A stretch of DNA of 64,000 nt from Litoditis marina (Eukaryota; Nematoda; Chromadorea; Rhabditida; Rhabditidae), in assembly GCA_964036275.1 (NCBI GenBank), contig OZ038435.1, positions 26,207,521 through 26,271,520 of the forward strand. The letters run 5' to 3'. Position 1 is the stretch's first letter. Every line of letters starts with the position of its first letter. The notes below the pieces were generated by a model. That model worked only from the letters and a program-made list of their open reading frames with translations. It was not told the origin of the DNA and made no database searches. The translations under genes and the position numbers were made by a program. Shown piece after piece: positions 12,681-24,834 of the stretch.

Positions 12681-13545
12681 ATGGATCTGTTGGACCTATA
12701 TCATGCTCACGAACACAGTTTAAGCGTGAGGGATGACTTTATCGAGCAGAAGTTGGAGGATAATAATAATATAATTGAAAGTCTCCCGAAACAAAAGATC
12801 AGAAAACCGAAATTCGTGCCATGGGAACCCTACAAGGCGGCGCCTAGCAAAGACAGGTGCGCATAAAAATACTATGTCAGAAATTATTTGGTATTTATGT
12901 TGAAAGAAGCATTATTTACGTTAACTGTGTATTAAAGTGTTAATATCAAACAATGAGGAAGGAATGCACTCCAATTAAACGTTTGTTAAGGTTATGAACA
13001 AATGAAAATGTGTCTATTTTTGCAGTCTCAGTTGTTATAGACACAACTACATGAACCGTTAACAATAACTGACTGAAATTTCGCAGTTTTGTGCAAACTG
13101 ATGAATTTTATTTATAGAAAAGGTGAAGCCCCCACCGAGTTCCCTTCTCTGATTCCCTACCCAACCAGTCCGACTGATCAAACTACAGAAGCTGATCAGA
13201 CTACAACTCCTCCTTTGGTAGATATTCGCAAGGGCAGGATAGAAGATGACACGAAGTCTACGGAAGAGACGGTTTGTGTTTCAACTCGAGCAATCACCGT
13301 GGTTGACCACAACTCATTTTTGTTTGGTCTGGGTGTAATTTCAAGTTTCGACTATATCTCAGTGAAATCAAATGATGAAAACGGCTTAAACTAGAAGTAA
13401 ATTGAATAGTCACGTAAATTCAGCATTCTAATGAGGAATCATGCACTTTGTAAACGTTTCTGAGTTCTGCTGGGTTTGACATGTTTCACGTGGCCGTGCA
13501 ATTGACTAACAGTCTATCAGAACGACGTGATCAAGATCAAAGTAC

Positions 13546-13602
<57 letters not shown>

Positions 13603-16062
13603 AAAAACAACATCAGGTTTCAGGAAATGGACGGGCCAAAACAAAAAGTTTCCATCCGTAACTATACTTTCTTGACACACGCTTCACTTGCGTAATAAAT
13701 TTATTCATTCAAACGATCTTGATCATCATGAGGAGTTCCCGATGTGTTTGTGGATCAGACCAAATTCAAACTCAATTGTCGTTGCCAACGGAAAGGCGGG
13801 AGGGTACTGTATATCTCACTTTCCGCTGTGTACGCTTACATGTCCACGGTTCCGAAACCTGCCCATTATGTGCTCTAATAGCGCAGTGGTTTGCGCCCTG
13901 CTACGAGTCATTTGCTCGTAGGTTCGACTCCGGCGAGAGCCAGAAGTTAATAAATTTGGCATTCACTATACACTTGCGATATCTAATCTACAGTAAGGGT
14001 TGTTAAAAAATAAACTCGAACTCGAAAAACTCGAAATAAACTCGAAATTTCGATTTCTGAGTTCAACTCGAAACTCGAAAAACTCGAAAATTTCCGAACT
14101 CGAAAAACTCGAAACTCGAAAAACTCGAAATATCGAAAACTCGAAAAACTCGAAACTCGAAATTCTCAACTCGATTAAGAATCCTACTACAGTATGACGT
14201 CGGAGATTTCTCGAAAAGAGTCGTGACTGTTTTTCTTTAAACAACGCTTTCAGGTGGAGCTGTTACGAAAAGAGATGGCCTCTATGTCGAAGGAACTGGA
14301 TGTCGAGCGAAAGTTGAACAAGGAGTTGAAAAATATGTTCCTCACGTCACTCAGCGACGATCTACAGGTATTCTAAATGAGTTACATCCGGTTCTCAAAT
14401 GTACAGAGATTATCCTACTGCTAGCCGAAGTCCACAGTAATCCTCTGTGTTTGTAGTTTGATCCTGGTTCGTTCTACGTAGTTTCAAGAATTGTAATGTT
14501 CTTCAAACTACGACACAAAGTTATTACTTTACTTGCTGTTGAGTTAAGGTATCACTTAACTACTCGTTCATGTTTTTAAACTGGAAAATCTCTTTTTAGA
14601 GTCAAGTGGAGGCACTGGCTGGCGACAAAATTCAGTTGGGCAGACGGTTGGAGGAGTACTGCGAGAAGGTACAAAGTACGCTCTTTCCGAAGCGGGTCTA
14701 TGCGATGCACGTTGCTCTATCTCGCTGTGATTGTAGTTTGATCATGTTGCTTCCCGGATGATTTCGGTGAAATATGTTCAAACTACAACGTGAACTAGAA
14801 CATGTAGAATGCACGTAAAACGTGTAAAACAGCGGTAAACGTACGCATTATCAGTGCACTTTGGGAAAATTGAAGTATTGCCCCCCATTTTAGTTGGGTC
14901 CCCCCCCCCGTAGCACTTCAACCCCCCACCCAAGCTGAAACCTGAAAATCTAGGAGAGGGGGGGGGGGGACAAAATTCAACTTCGACATTTACTATTTAC
15001 CCCCCACCTGGGTCGGCGGCGGGTAGAACTTCAATGGTGGGGGGGGGGTCAAACTTCAACGAGTGGGGGGCTGAACTTCAATACCGGAAATGTTTACTTT
15101 TTACCCCCCCCCACCCTCAAACTTTTGTATTGCAGGTGATAAATTGAATTATCACCCCCCGGTGGGTACTTATCAAACTACAATTCCCCAAACACAATAT
15201 AAATTCAAAAAGGTGGGGGGGGGGGGGGGGGGGGGTAAAAAGTCAATGTTCCCTGCACTTTTAATACCGAACCTATTATCAAATCTATTCATGAACATCA
15301 ACCTATTGTCTCTCTTTGTTTTCATCCTCATGGGAAGCACGGAATCTTGGTAATCCAAAACAAAATATATCCGGTTTATAATAGAGTAGATTATTTATTA
15401 AATGAAAGATTTAAAAAATGATTGTATTATTACTAGAAACACAACTAGCTTTATATATGTTTCACAAATAAACTTTAGATGGCCAGCAGCTACGAGGAGC
15501 TGGAGCAGCTGCAGATAGAGCGCGACGTCTGGAGGTGCAAGTTCCTCGCACAGTCCATTCGCACAGACGAACTTTTGAACAAAACACAGAACCTTATCTC
15601 CATTTTAACCAAGGGACAGGAGTGGTTGAGAAAGGCCAGGTATAGTTATATTTCTCGAACAAAGACAGCAAAATAACGAGTCGATTGAACAATGCGGGCT
15701 TGCCGCCCAGATGATAAAGTGTGTACAAAGAATCTATGTGAATGCGATGGCTGGTTACCTAAATTCTCGCTGTTCAGAAAACCTGGAAACTGCACGTTTC
15801 CCATGAAAAACAGTCATCCAACCGTTTTTTGAAGACCCCCAAAAGTTCCACTTTAGAAATGTGGGAAATACTCAGACTGACAACTTTCAGTGCCTCGGTT
15901 CCGCTGCCGGCGGAAGCCCGCCACCTGCTGGACCTCGACATCGTGGCCCTCTACTCCCGCTCGCCTTGCGACCAACGAGTGGTCCGGAAGGGACCAAACT
16001 ACACGAATCTCACGATAGCCTGTTGCAAAAACTGTACCGGTAGAGAAATCAAACTGTTGTGA
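12681..16062 (+). CDS. BLZF1: Golgin-45 / BLZF1-like Golgi coiled-coil protein
   Basis: Six exons, all phases joining: 12681-12856, 13118-13271, 14254-14367, 14600-14668, 15479-15639, 15891-16062; 281 residues. Family hallmarks: VELLRKEMASMSKEL (from residue 111) opens the coiled coil; ASSYEELEQLQIERDVWRCK (from 173) matches the most conserved golgin-45 block; the C-terminus ACCKNCTGREIKLL matches the family's CC-x2-C ending. Golgin-45 binds GRASP55 and Rab2 on medial-Golgi membranes and supports secretion; here that role is by homology. Residues 68-110 are rich in Thr, Ser and Pro and probably disordered. It is shorter than the human protein (about 400 residues). Intron 2 carries a MITE, a GA microsatellite, a tRNA-like repeat and a minisatellite; intron 4 carries a G/C-run element. 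Confidence 0.87.
13387..13521 (-). repeat. TACTGTTAG MITE, copy 3 (inverted, degenerate ends)
   Basis: It reads CTAGAAGTAAATTGAATAG on the left and CAATTGACTAACAGT on the right, the reverse complement of the copies at 3515 and 18889. It lies in golgin-45 intron 2. Confidence 0.65.
13548..13598. repeat. (GA)n microsatellite
   Basis: Almost uninterrupted GA dinucleotides within golgin-45 intron 2, directly after the inverted MITE. Confidence 0.9.
13773..13970 (+). repeat. tRNA-like interspersed element, copy A
   Basis: The sequence contains an A-box-like TAGCGCAGTGG and a B-box-like GGTTCGACTCC, spaced as in a tRNA gene. It is preceded by a shared head (GGCGGGAGGGTACTGTATA, then CACTTTCCGCTGTGTACGC) and ends in CACTATA. 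Other copies are at 25040-25231 (inverted) and 31111-31306. It is not a functional tRNA gene as far as I can fold it. Confidence 0.7.
14011..14176 (+). repeat. AACTCGAAA minisatellite
   Basis: About fifteen degenerate copies of CTCGAAA/AACTCGAAAA, mixed with ATTTCGA-type inverted units, fill this part of golgin-45 intron 2. There are no conserved spacers. Confidence 0.85.
14878..15236. repeat. G/C-homopolymer foldback element 1
   Basis: Alternating C-runs and G-runs of 6 to about 18 bases are joined by short ACTTCAA-type linkers. The outer edges, AAGTATTGCCCCCC on the left and GGGGGG-containing tracts on the right, suggest an inverted organisation. It lies in golgin-45 intron 4. Homopolymer lengths may be unreliable in the assembly. 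Confidence 0.65.
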
Positions 16063-16357
16063 TGAACTTGAGCTGCATTTATTAGGTTTGTAAATATGTA
16101 TTGTTTAATTTTTAGAGAGGGAGGAGCTAATAACTTCGAATATTTACATTTTGGGTTTAATTCATTTGGAACTTTGAACCGAAGTTTGGGGCCCCCTCGA
16201 ACTAATGGCTTTTTTCCACACTTTTTGGGTTACTTACATTCATAACTCTACTCCCTCTCTCACACTTTGTATTAGTAGTTCAACTAATATTAGCTTCTCA
16301 TTCTCGAGAAGAGTGACAAAAATGGTTCTATCAATACCATACTTTGTGTGCATTACT

Positions 16358-16363
16358 AATAAA
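16358..16363 (+). promoter_or_regulatory. Polyadenylation signal of the golgin-45 gene
   Basis: AATAAA lies about 300 bp after the stop codon; no earlier good signal was noticed. Confidence 0.5.
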
Positions 16364-17027
16364 GCCTCATTTGAAAACTGTAATCAAAATTTATTCACGT
16401 GAAGAAAGTAGAAACGAATTATGACAATGTGAAATTTTTCGCTGTTTATTTATTTCGTGTCTTTGTTACTACTAAAGTGACTTCTCTGTCATATGGAGTC
16501 CGGGGTGAAAGGGTTGTTCGGCGAGTTGTGATTTTTGTGTTTCTAATACATTGTTTGTAATAAACTGTTTTTATACTATTTATTCATTATTCATTCTCAC
16601 CAAATCCCACACAGAACATTGGTTCTGTCACTTCAATAAATTTTCGCGAAATTTGTGTTATCATAGATGTATTAGGGCGCTAAGCCTATTAGGATTCGTC
16701 GATGTAATAACATTAACAACGATAAGAACCTATTACTATTACCTAATTTTTGCTGTGCCTCCGCTTGCTCAAAAACTAAGTTCGTTTCAAGAATTCATCT
16801 ATTCGAATAACTATTTTCAGAGCTAGCTCAGATTATTTCGAATCTGGTTTCGCGCAAACCTCGGAACTTTGTGAGTCTTCAACAAACTAGGTAAACGTGG
16901 TTTTTTATTCATTCTGATGTGTTTGTGTGTAGTTTAATTACGGACCGTTCAGGGTTAAATTCATAAGTCAAACGGGCTCGTTCCCTTTAGAAGAAGATGG
17001 TAGAGTACTCGGGAAAAATGTACAATC

Positions 17028-17345
17028 GCCCCCCACCCAACAATCCCCCCCCTCGGGGTACTATAACTCCCCCCCCCCCCCCCTAATTGAAATCCTTGAA
17101 AAAAGGTGGGGGACATTGTATATCTTCGACAATGAACAATCACCCCCCCCCCCCCACAGTACGAATGGGGGGGGGTGATAGTACATACCCGGAACTGATG
17201 AACAATCACCCCCCCCCCTCTCAAGCCTGCAGTCAATAAGCCTGCAGTCAATAAGCATGGTGTATAATCGCCCCCCAAAGGTGGGGGCTGTACTACCGGC
17301 CCTTCTCAACCTATTCTCGACCAGTGTGGGGGGCAATTGTACATT
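17028..17345. repeat. G/C-homopolymer foldback element 2
   Basis: It begins TGTACAATCGCCCCCC and ends GGGGGGCAATTGTACA, a clear inverted pair. Between are alternating C-runs and G-runs with AACAATCA/TGATAGTACA linkers. The direct repeat AAGCCTGCAGTCAAT occurs twice near 17224-17252. Confidence 0.8.
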
Positions 17346-18844
17346 ACTCCAGAGTACTCTCCATTAAGAACTAGCACGCTCCCTGTTGACCCACTAAAAC
17401 AATAAACCACTGTTATATAGCAATTACTCTAGGTTGATTAATTACGTAGTTTGCCCTGAGGAGAAAAGTTGTACTGAAACAACAGCGGTCTCCAAGGACG
17501 AGACATTTCCAGAGCTCGTTCCACTACTCATAAAATACACAGATGAACAAATCTGTGTTGTAGTTTGCTGTCCTGGAACGCAGTGATATTTAACTACAAA
17601 CAAAGCAAAAGGCAACAACTGTCAAGTTTAAATCTAATCTCGAATAGAGTGAATCCTTGATAACGGCCAGAAGCTCTGTAATAAGTGAGAGCAATACTGC
17701 ATCTTCTGAATGACAACTCTTTCTGCAAATTTGCCACCTTCTTAAACACTTACACAAATTATACAGCTTACTAAATCTACTAATGATGATTATATTTTCC
17801 CACAAATTACGATGGAACGGCCTAACCTCTAAATGAGGCTGGAATAGCTAATTGCCCACTTTATATTTCCATTCTCCATTTTCACGTCTACAATACTCAG
17901 TTTTAGGTCAAGAAATGTGATTTGCTGGTTTTTTAACTGTTTCTATTAGATAATCGAGATTAATGAGAGTAAAAAGACAGGATTCTAGTTAGGAGATTGT
18001 TGTCTTTGTTGACGCAAACCTCAGGGATTGCTCTCGAATTCCTATGATCTCGTTGCTAACTCTTTGATTCACAAATTCACATACATGCGTGTTAAACCTC
18101 TGAACGGACCAACTAATCACCGATCCAGTACCGCATATTGTATCATGAGTAGATCAGTTGTACTAGAACAATGGAGTCTCGAAGGAGGAGACATTTCCAA
18201 ATTTGTGAGAAAAAACTTCTATGTGCGATCTTTTTAACGGAACAATAAAAAACACAGAGTTCGTTCACAGTAGAAAGATGAAAACAATATAATTTGTTTG
18301 CAGTTCGATCCCATTGTCTCAATTACCAACATAATTAAGGCGTACTTCCAACCTTCGGCTGCAATCGCCATTTTTTTCCAGCTGAGTTAGTTGCGTTAGC
18401 CCCGTACCCTATTACCAAAATATTTGATAAGAAATGAACCAAATGTTTTTCAAAATTTCGTTCCGTAGTACGATTTTTCATGTACCCAATAATATGCGTA
18501 TTTGACTGTTGCAACATCTCTCTGGGACCTTCTCGATTATACTGTATCTCTTACTCTCTCCCCCCCCCCTTTCCTTTCCCCTCTCTTTTCCTCTGTCTTT
18601 TTCTCTATGGTTCTCTCCTCTCTCCCTCTCTCTCTCTCTCTCGCTCTCTCTTTCTCTGTATCTCTACCAGTGCCTCGTCATAAACGTTGTCAGAATTCAT
18701 TCCCTCCACGCGACCCCCTCTTTTTCTGTCCACATCTAATGACAAAAGTGCAATATCTCCCCCTTTCCCTATTACCGTTAATTGTCCCCGTTGACGTAGC
18801 CATTCCCATATTCTTCCTTCATTTCATTGCCTAAATCCCGCGAA

Positions 18845-19100
18845 TGAATCAACATATATAGTCACCATCACTTCCGTGTGCACTCATATACTGTTAGTCA
18901 ATTGCACAGTCACGCTAATTATGTTAAACACAGCAGAACTCAGGAACGTGCAATGACATAGTGCACGATGTCTGATTAGAATGTTAACTTCTTGTGACTA
19001 TTCAACTTACTTCTAGTATACAGTTTCTGAGCTTCCTGCCATAATATAGTCCTCGCCATTCCCACCAAGACTTTGGCAGCGTGCCAATCAATTTCTCTAG
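18845..19100 (+). repeat. ATAGTCACCATCACTTCC repeat, copy interrupted by a MITE
   Basis: The unit runs ATATAGTCACCATCACTTCC to TTTGGCAGCGTGCCAATC. A related uninterrupted copy begins at 19388, and its tail recurs at 19860-19910. This copy is split by the MITE at 18889-19018. Confidence 0.8.
18889..19018 (+). mobile_element. TACTGTTAG MITE, copy 2 with known empty site
   Basis: The filled site reads ACTCA-TA-TACTGTTAGT ... TTCTAGTA-TA-CAGTTTC. The paralogous unfilled copy at about 19412-19428 reads ACTCATACAGTTTC. This fixes the element ends and a two-base TA target duplication, as in Tc1/mariner-type transposition. Confidence 0.85.
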
Positions 19101-19129
19101 GAAATTTCTTAATTATAGAAAATATTTGT

Positions 19130-19390
19130 GTATTCTATTTACGCAGTTTCTTTCAGCCGTTGAAATACTCCACTGATTGTATACGCTTATATCTCGCGTG
19201 TTTTGAAACCAAACATAGATGAATCTACTTTTCATAGAAATTCCGCGTTGATTGCGACTACTTGTCTTGTATACTAGTAGTAAACGAAGTCACGTAAAAC
19301 TGGAACAATAACAAATATGTATCGAAAATCATGTCTTAGTTGTAGTTGGATCTAACTGAGAAGCAAAATATCCGCAATTTACATATTATA
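19130..19390 (+). repeat. Dispersed repeat, copy 1 (pair with 21530-21790)
   Basis: It shares ACTACTTGTCTTGTATAC, AGTAGTAAAC and GATCATGTCT-like tracts in the same order with the second copy about 2.4 kb away, with many substitutions. Confidence 0.65.
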
Positions 19391-19504
19391 TAGTCACCAT
19401 CACTTCCGTGTGTACTCATACAGTTTCTGAGCTTCCTGTCATTTCATAGTCCTCGCCAATACCACTACGACCTTGTCTCTGTGTCTCACGGGGACTGTTT
19501 TACT

Positions 19505-19825
19505 TTCGCCCCCCCCCCCCACTTTTTTCGTTTTAGCCGAAATAAGTCCTGTGTTACTTTCACCCACCACCATGGGGGGGGGAAGTTACATGAGTCCGTT
19601 TTAACCATGAATCAGAAGGGTGGGGGCGATTATTAAAAATTGCCAGGCATGTTATTTTCACCCCCCCCCCCCCAATTTACGTCAGTGGGGGGGGGGGGGG
19701 GTGATTGTGCAATGTCGACATTTACCTTTTACCCCCCCCCCCCCCCCATGTTCGGTTGAAACTAGTGCGGGCGGGGGGCCAATCACGGGGGGGGGGTGCG
19801 ATTGTTGGGTGGGGAGGAGCGAAAG
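19505..19825. repeat. G/C-homopolymer foldback element 3
   Basis: The outer inverted pair is TTTTACTTTCGCCCCCC and GGAGCGAAAGTAAAA. C-runs and G-runs of 8 to 14 alternate inside. GTCTCACG words flank it on both sides (near 19484 and 19841), a possible target duplication. Confidence 0.75.
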
Positions 19826-20944
19826 TAAAATTTTCCCTGTCTCACGTCTTGCTGTCATATAGTTCTCGCGATCCCCACCAAGACTTTGGCAGCGTGCCAA
19901 TCAATTTCTCGATGCACATTATCCATAGAAAAATAGTCTTTTCATCTAAGTCTTGCAGAAAGAGCTGTTTAATGACAATTAGTGCTTTTGAGAAAGAGCT
20001 GTTTAATGACAATTAGTGCTTTTGTTGGCGGAGAGCTTGAAAAACAAGGCTGCCATGATTGAAATGTAGTTCGCTCTGGTTACACAGCAGTATATTAGTG
20101 AACGACTGAAACGCAGAGGAATCAAACTACAAACACGTATCAGCGCGACGCAAAGTATACAGCTTCGATCAGCTTCTCCTGGATTTACCCGTATAGGTTT
20201 ATACATCATGCCTAAAAAAATAACAGTCAGGCCGAAACGCGAGTGAAGTTTTGATCTGTTCTTTGTTCGGTTCTCTGATCATGTAAAAACAGATGTAACA
20301 GAACTGTGGTGTTTTCTAGTAAAGTCTCTTTTGGTTAACTCTATTTTACACGACAACAGTACAAGCAGCGCCGTATTTTTGCTGCTCCGAGTTCTGATAT
20401 GAAGTTGTAAAAGTTATCAACAGGCAATTGGAATCCAATCTTCATTTACCGACACTAATTCAATGACCTCTGAACACTTGCCTTTTCCATGTGCACCTGC
20501 CGCCTAATACTATTGCAAGTATATTAAAAACAAGTTTGCTAGTTTTGGTTGCTAATCACACCAATCTAATCTAGCAAACTTGGTATAGCAAATTAGCGCG
20601 CGAAACGAATTAAGCTAGTTCACAGGCCTGTGAGTATCAAATATCAACAAATATCAAACATCAAATAGTTTTTCTTCTACAAAGCTTTGTAAAGTTGTAA
20701 AATGTTGTATGTACCATAAATTATATAAATATACATCATCTTCGCTGAATTGAATCTACTATTTTCTCATTTTTCCTTACAACCCATATGAGTGCTATAT
20801 TGTTGCTGAAAATGATACTGACTTATCTAGAAGTCCCTGAAACCTATGTTCCTTAAAGGCGCGCTGCTAGCGCTTGTAGTTTAACCCACGTGCGTTATAG
20901 CTCGATTTTCAACGTTCAAGTTGTCTGGGCGAAAAAAATATTGT

Positions 20945-21170
20945 CTCCTTCCTCAAGAGAGACAGCGAACTGCTGATATGATTCAGCAGTGCGGGTTACC
21001 CGATCGTTGATTGTTTGCCAGCAGATGATAGAGTAGGAAGATCAAAGATACGCAGAGAGCATGCAGGTCAATGAGACCGGCAAAGACACTCTGCGTCTCT
21101 CTGACCTGCATCTCTCTCGTCGAGGTCGCTACAAAAGTGACTGGCCAAAGAATTGACCCTACGTGTACAG
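20945..21170 (-). repeat. GCGAGCGG-family repeat with inserted palindrome
   Basis: It carries GATTCAGCAGTGCGGG, TTGCCAGCAGATGATAGAG and TCAAAGATACGCAGA as in the 28600 copy. It is interrupted by a hairpin in which GAGAGCATGCAGGTCAATGA faces TCTCTGACCTGCAT. A similar hairpin occurs near 22365-22445. Confidence 0.55.
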
Positions 21171-21529
21171 CGTGATAAAACCTATACAAGTCGTATTTGG
21201 CCATGCATCTTTATCTATGACCTTTTCCGACCATCGCCTCATTAATTCGAGATCAATTGTGCAATTTGGTTTGCATTCTGCATATATAATGTGTTTTTCC
21301 AACAATGTCGTAATATTCACGCGTTCCATACACCTTTATTGGGTGCTTCATTTACATTCAGAACGAAATGAACAAAATAAATAGTGCTCGCAAATTAGCA
21401 TACGAGATTTTAACTGGAGAGAAATATAGTTTTTTAGAAGAGTTGTTTTCTGGTTCACGATTCTTTTAAATAAAGGAAAACGGAAAAAATCCTAACTACG
21501 ACAATTATTTGTGACATTTTTCCTACGTA

Positions 21530-21790
21530 GTTTCATTCAAACACTGTAATACTTCACTGATTGTATAACTTGTTTTCTTGTCTGTTTTCGAAAACAAACG
21601 TTTATAAATCTACTTTTCCTGGAAATTTTTCGTTGATTGACTACTTGTCTTGTATACAAGTAGTAAACAACATGATGTGAAACTGGAAAAATAACGTATA
21701 TGTAGTGGAGATCATGTCTGAGTTGTAGTTTGATCGGGCAAAACATGCTATCATTGACTTTTGTATCATACTACAAACACAGCGGAGAAG
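21530..21790 (+). repeat. Dispersed repeat, copy 2 (pair with 19130-19390)
   Basis: Collinear with copy 1. It ends in a short TTGTAGTTTGATC ... ACTACAAACACAG unit. Confidence 0.65.
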
Positions 21791-23466
21791 TACATCATCG
21801 AGCCTGTGTTTCTGTTCTCAGTAGCAATGGAAAGTTTTTAAATTTACCTGGCTTTGTCAGAAACCGTTCCACTGTAAGTTGCACGTTTTAAGAATTTGTG
21901 ATGTGTCACTTTACTTTTCTTGATTAGTACTGCGTACAGGTGTATAGTCTTTGTCATTCCGAAGTGAACTCCTTCCCTCAATGATGATTGTTTTTTCGAA
22001 GGAGGAACTGATTATACAACTAATCGTTTGATTGTTCTGAGATAGCTATAGCGACTTTCAATCTCATTCATAACGTGTGCGGGGGCATGAGAACAAAGAT
22101 TTGCGTTTTATTTAGAAAAAACGCGTCACCATGTGAACGTGAAACCCGTGTGAGTGTGAGAAACTAATCAAAAGACTGAAGAATGGCAGTTTTGGGTAGC
22201 GGTGAATCAAAAATAATGTTTGTCATTAGTACTTTTGGAATTGAGGAAATAATGTCGAGTGACAACTTCAACCGAACGCAGACATGAGCAAGTGTTTGCT
22301 GTAGTTTGATCGCAACACCCGCTCAGAACAATTGGCGCCAATTTTCGCAATTGGCCAGCTACAGAAACGAGAGAGCATGCAGGTCAATGACGCGCAGACA
22401 AACTAAGACAGTCTGCGTCTCTCTGACTTGCACACACTCTCGTTCAGCCAATAAAAACAGGCTGGCCAATTGGCTGGGCTGAGCGCAATCATTCACGATT
22501 TCTGGCCCACACGCCGAGGGTTCAAACTACAAACACAGTGGGATTGAACTTCACCATATATATACTTTGGTACTTTATGGTTTGTAATACGCAAACAGAG
22601 AGTTTGCTCAGAACAAACAAGGTTTATCTTGTTCTTTCTTCCACTTCCTAATTTGTTCTACTTTCATGACTCTCTATCACTCTAATTGGAGCCCACTCAC
22701 CCTGTGACTCGAAACGACGGAAGAATAGTAGTATTTCAATATTTCAATATTTATAATTTATTCAACACATTCATGTATTCGACACATAGTACAGACATGA
22801 ACTAATGTATCACATGGTGTTAACTTGACCCCTTGCTTCATGTGCTTTCTGAACGAGGAAGGGCCAAGATTCAAAGCGCAAAGAAACAAGGTTAGAATTA
22901 ACGTGAAGTTGAGGTTGACGTGAGAAAAATAGTAGACCGTCGTGGTTTTTTGATCTTTTCGTCACAGATTAATTGGAGTCTCGATAGTTGAAATTCAATC
23001 AGTGTAATAAATCAGTGTAAATAAGGCCGACCGATTTTGATGAAGTTACTATAGATAGAGGGGTTATTAGAATAATAATGCTATCAACGGAGTACAGTAA
23101 CCCAAACATTAATTCTCAACGTGCACATAAAGGGTTCTTTTTCAAAGCAGGCATATACTTGTGTGTCGCTCTTTCCGCTGAGTTTGTAGTTTGATGCCGT
23201 TCGCGGCCTTCAGCGCGGCCGAACTATTGAAAAGAAACCAGAGTGTATTTTGTTGTGCTGTGTGGTGGTTCAGTGGTTACTCTGGAGACTTTACTAAAGC
23301 AGTGGTTTACATCATGAACAAAAGGAATGATAACCATATATTTATTAAATTCAATATCAAATGTGACTTCCATTCCCGATGATCCAGCGGAGTGGTACCA
23401 AGAAGACCATCGTAGACGAGTGGAGAAGGGGAGGGGAATATAAAACCGGGCAATAATACTACTGCG

Positions 23467-23886
23467 TTGGTAGTATATATGGGTGGGGAGAGGGCAGCCA
23501 CATGGGACTGGGGTGAAAGCACACAGCTTTGGGTTTCCAGTATAACAAACTGGATATGGGAAATGAGGGGGGGGGGGGAGCAGGTTGCCAGAATAATCTG
23601 GAGGAGGGAAAGAAAAGAAAGAAGAATGAGAGCGACCACTGATGTGTGCTCAATCATTCAGAAAGGGGCAAGATAAGGCGATCATATAGAAGCCACAGGT
23701 CAAGTTGACCCGGAGACCATCGCAATGATGCGAGATAGGAAGCGTGAACTGAATCTCTGTTCGAATCCTTGTGAATTTAGGCCCAAATTACAATTGCAAT
23801 TAGCCACCGTACCACTAGTAATTGCGCAGGGCATTCGTGGCGGGGCCAATGTTATCGATCGGCGCGAGCAGGAAGAATTCAAATGA
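23467..23886 (+). pseudogene. Unrecognised ORF broken by one stop codon
   Basis: One frame runs for 140 codons with a single internal TAA at about 23674. The second half reads like ordinary protein (for example QVDPETIAMMRDRKRELNLC and LVIAQGIRGGANVIDRREQE) and ends in TGA. The first half is Trp- and Arg-rich. I recognise no family. No matching splice sites join it to anything nearby, and it lies among repeats, so it may be a decayed transposon fragment. A short real gene or a chance frame cannot be excluded. Confidence 0.3.
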
Positions 23887-23929
23887 AGACCGGCGGGCGA
23901 ACAAAATAAATTGAAATCAAATCGTGAGA

Positions 23930-24145
23930 CTTCACGACAACTATATAGGATTTGTCAAACCGTTGTGGACACCGTACCATCGATTTTGTATGAGACGGGG
24001 TTTGGCGAGCGACCAGTTCGTCTGCGTATCATTGATCTACACACTCTCTCAACTGCTGGCAGATAATCAACGACCGCTCGCCCCGCATCGCTCAATCAAT
24101 TGAACCCTCTGCTGTCTTTATGGGGAAAATGGCGACTATACCACG
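23930..24145 (+). repeat. GCGAGCGG-family repeat, copy
   Basis: Runs from GGATTTGTCAAACCGTTGTG through ACACCGTACCATCGATTTTG to GGGGAAAATGGCGACTATA. It is highly similar to 24835-25040, which suggests a recent duplication or recent transposition. Confidence 0.75.
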
Positions 24146-24164
24146 GAGATTTGATCGGTACTTG

Positions 24165-24366
24165 GAATAAGTCATTCAAAATTAAAAGTCATTAAAGTAA
24201 AAGTCATTCAAAAGTAAAAGTCATTAATTTACTTTTAGTCAGGATTTGAAAATTACGAAAATTTTCGGAAACTTTATTTTTGATTCTCAACTGTTTCTGT
24301 AGTTAATGACTTTTATTTTCGAATGACTTATACTCTAATGACTTTTAATTTCGAATGACTTATTCT
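24165..24366. repeat. AAGTCATT foldback element
   Basis: It begins GAATAAGTCATTCAAAATTA and ends TTTCGAATGACTTATTC. Five or more AAAAGTCATT words on the left face AATGACTTTT words on the right. Confidence 0.75.
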
Positions 24367-24710
24367 GGTTGCCGATTTGATCACTTCCTATAGATTAGCT
24401 TCATAAGGTTGAAAATCATTGTCTACAAGTTACTGATTGAACTGGATACGCCGAGTGAGTTTCATGTGACGTTCTGTGGTTTGAAGCTATACTTTTCGAT
24501 AACTTTCTCAAAAAAATAATAACATAATTAATGGTACATAGTATCCTGGTTGCAAGTAGTACCAACAACATACTTCAAAAACCCAAAAATTATTGTAACC
24601 AAATATTTATTCTGAGAAGAGTGTAACTAGTTTCAAGCGTTATCTTTAAATATTAGACTGCTACAGCTACGAGTGCGTATGCTAGAACATTCCGACATCT
24701 TCATCTCATC

Positions 24711-24802
24711 CTGCGTCTCTCGCTTTGTGCACTATTTCGCTGAGACTCGTATCTCGGAGGAATGTGAGAGCAGAGAAATAGCGTATGGTTGATAAGACGC
24801 AG
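24711..24802. repeat. CTGCGTCTC inverted-repeat element, second copy
   Basis: CTGCGTCTCTCGCTTTGTGC at the left and AAGACGCAGG at the right, with the same GAAATAGCGTA core as the element at 161-231. Confidence 0.55.
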
Positions 24803-24834
24803 GTTAGGATGAAGAGTCTGGGAATTTGATGTAT

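Noticed and set aside
13860..13945. Functional tRNA gene
   Set aside because: A- and B-boxes are present, but the stems pair poorly and the sequence is part of a repeat found three times with a common head and tail.
14011..14176. CRISPR-like array
   Set aside because: Degenerate AACTCGAAA minisatellite without regular spacers, in an intron of a eukaryotic gene.
16961..17336. Gly-rich open frames on the minus strand
   Set aside because: They are created by long C-runs on the + strand in a foldback element.
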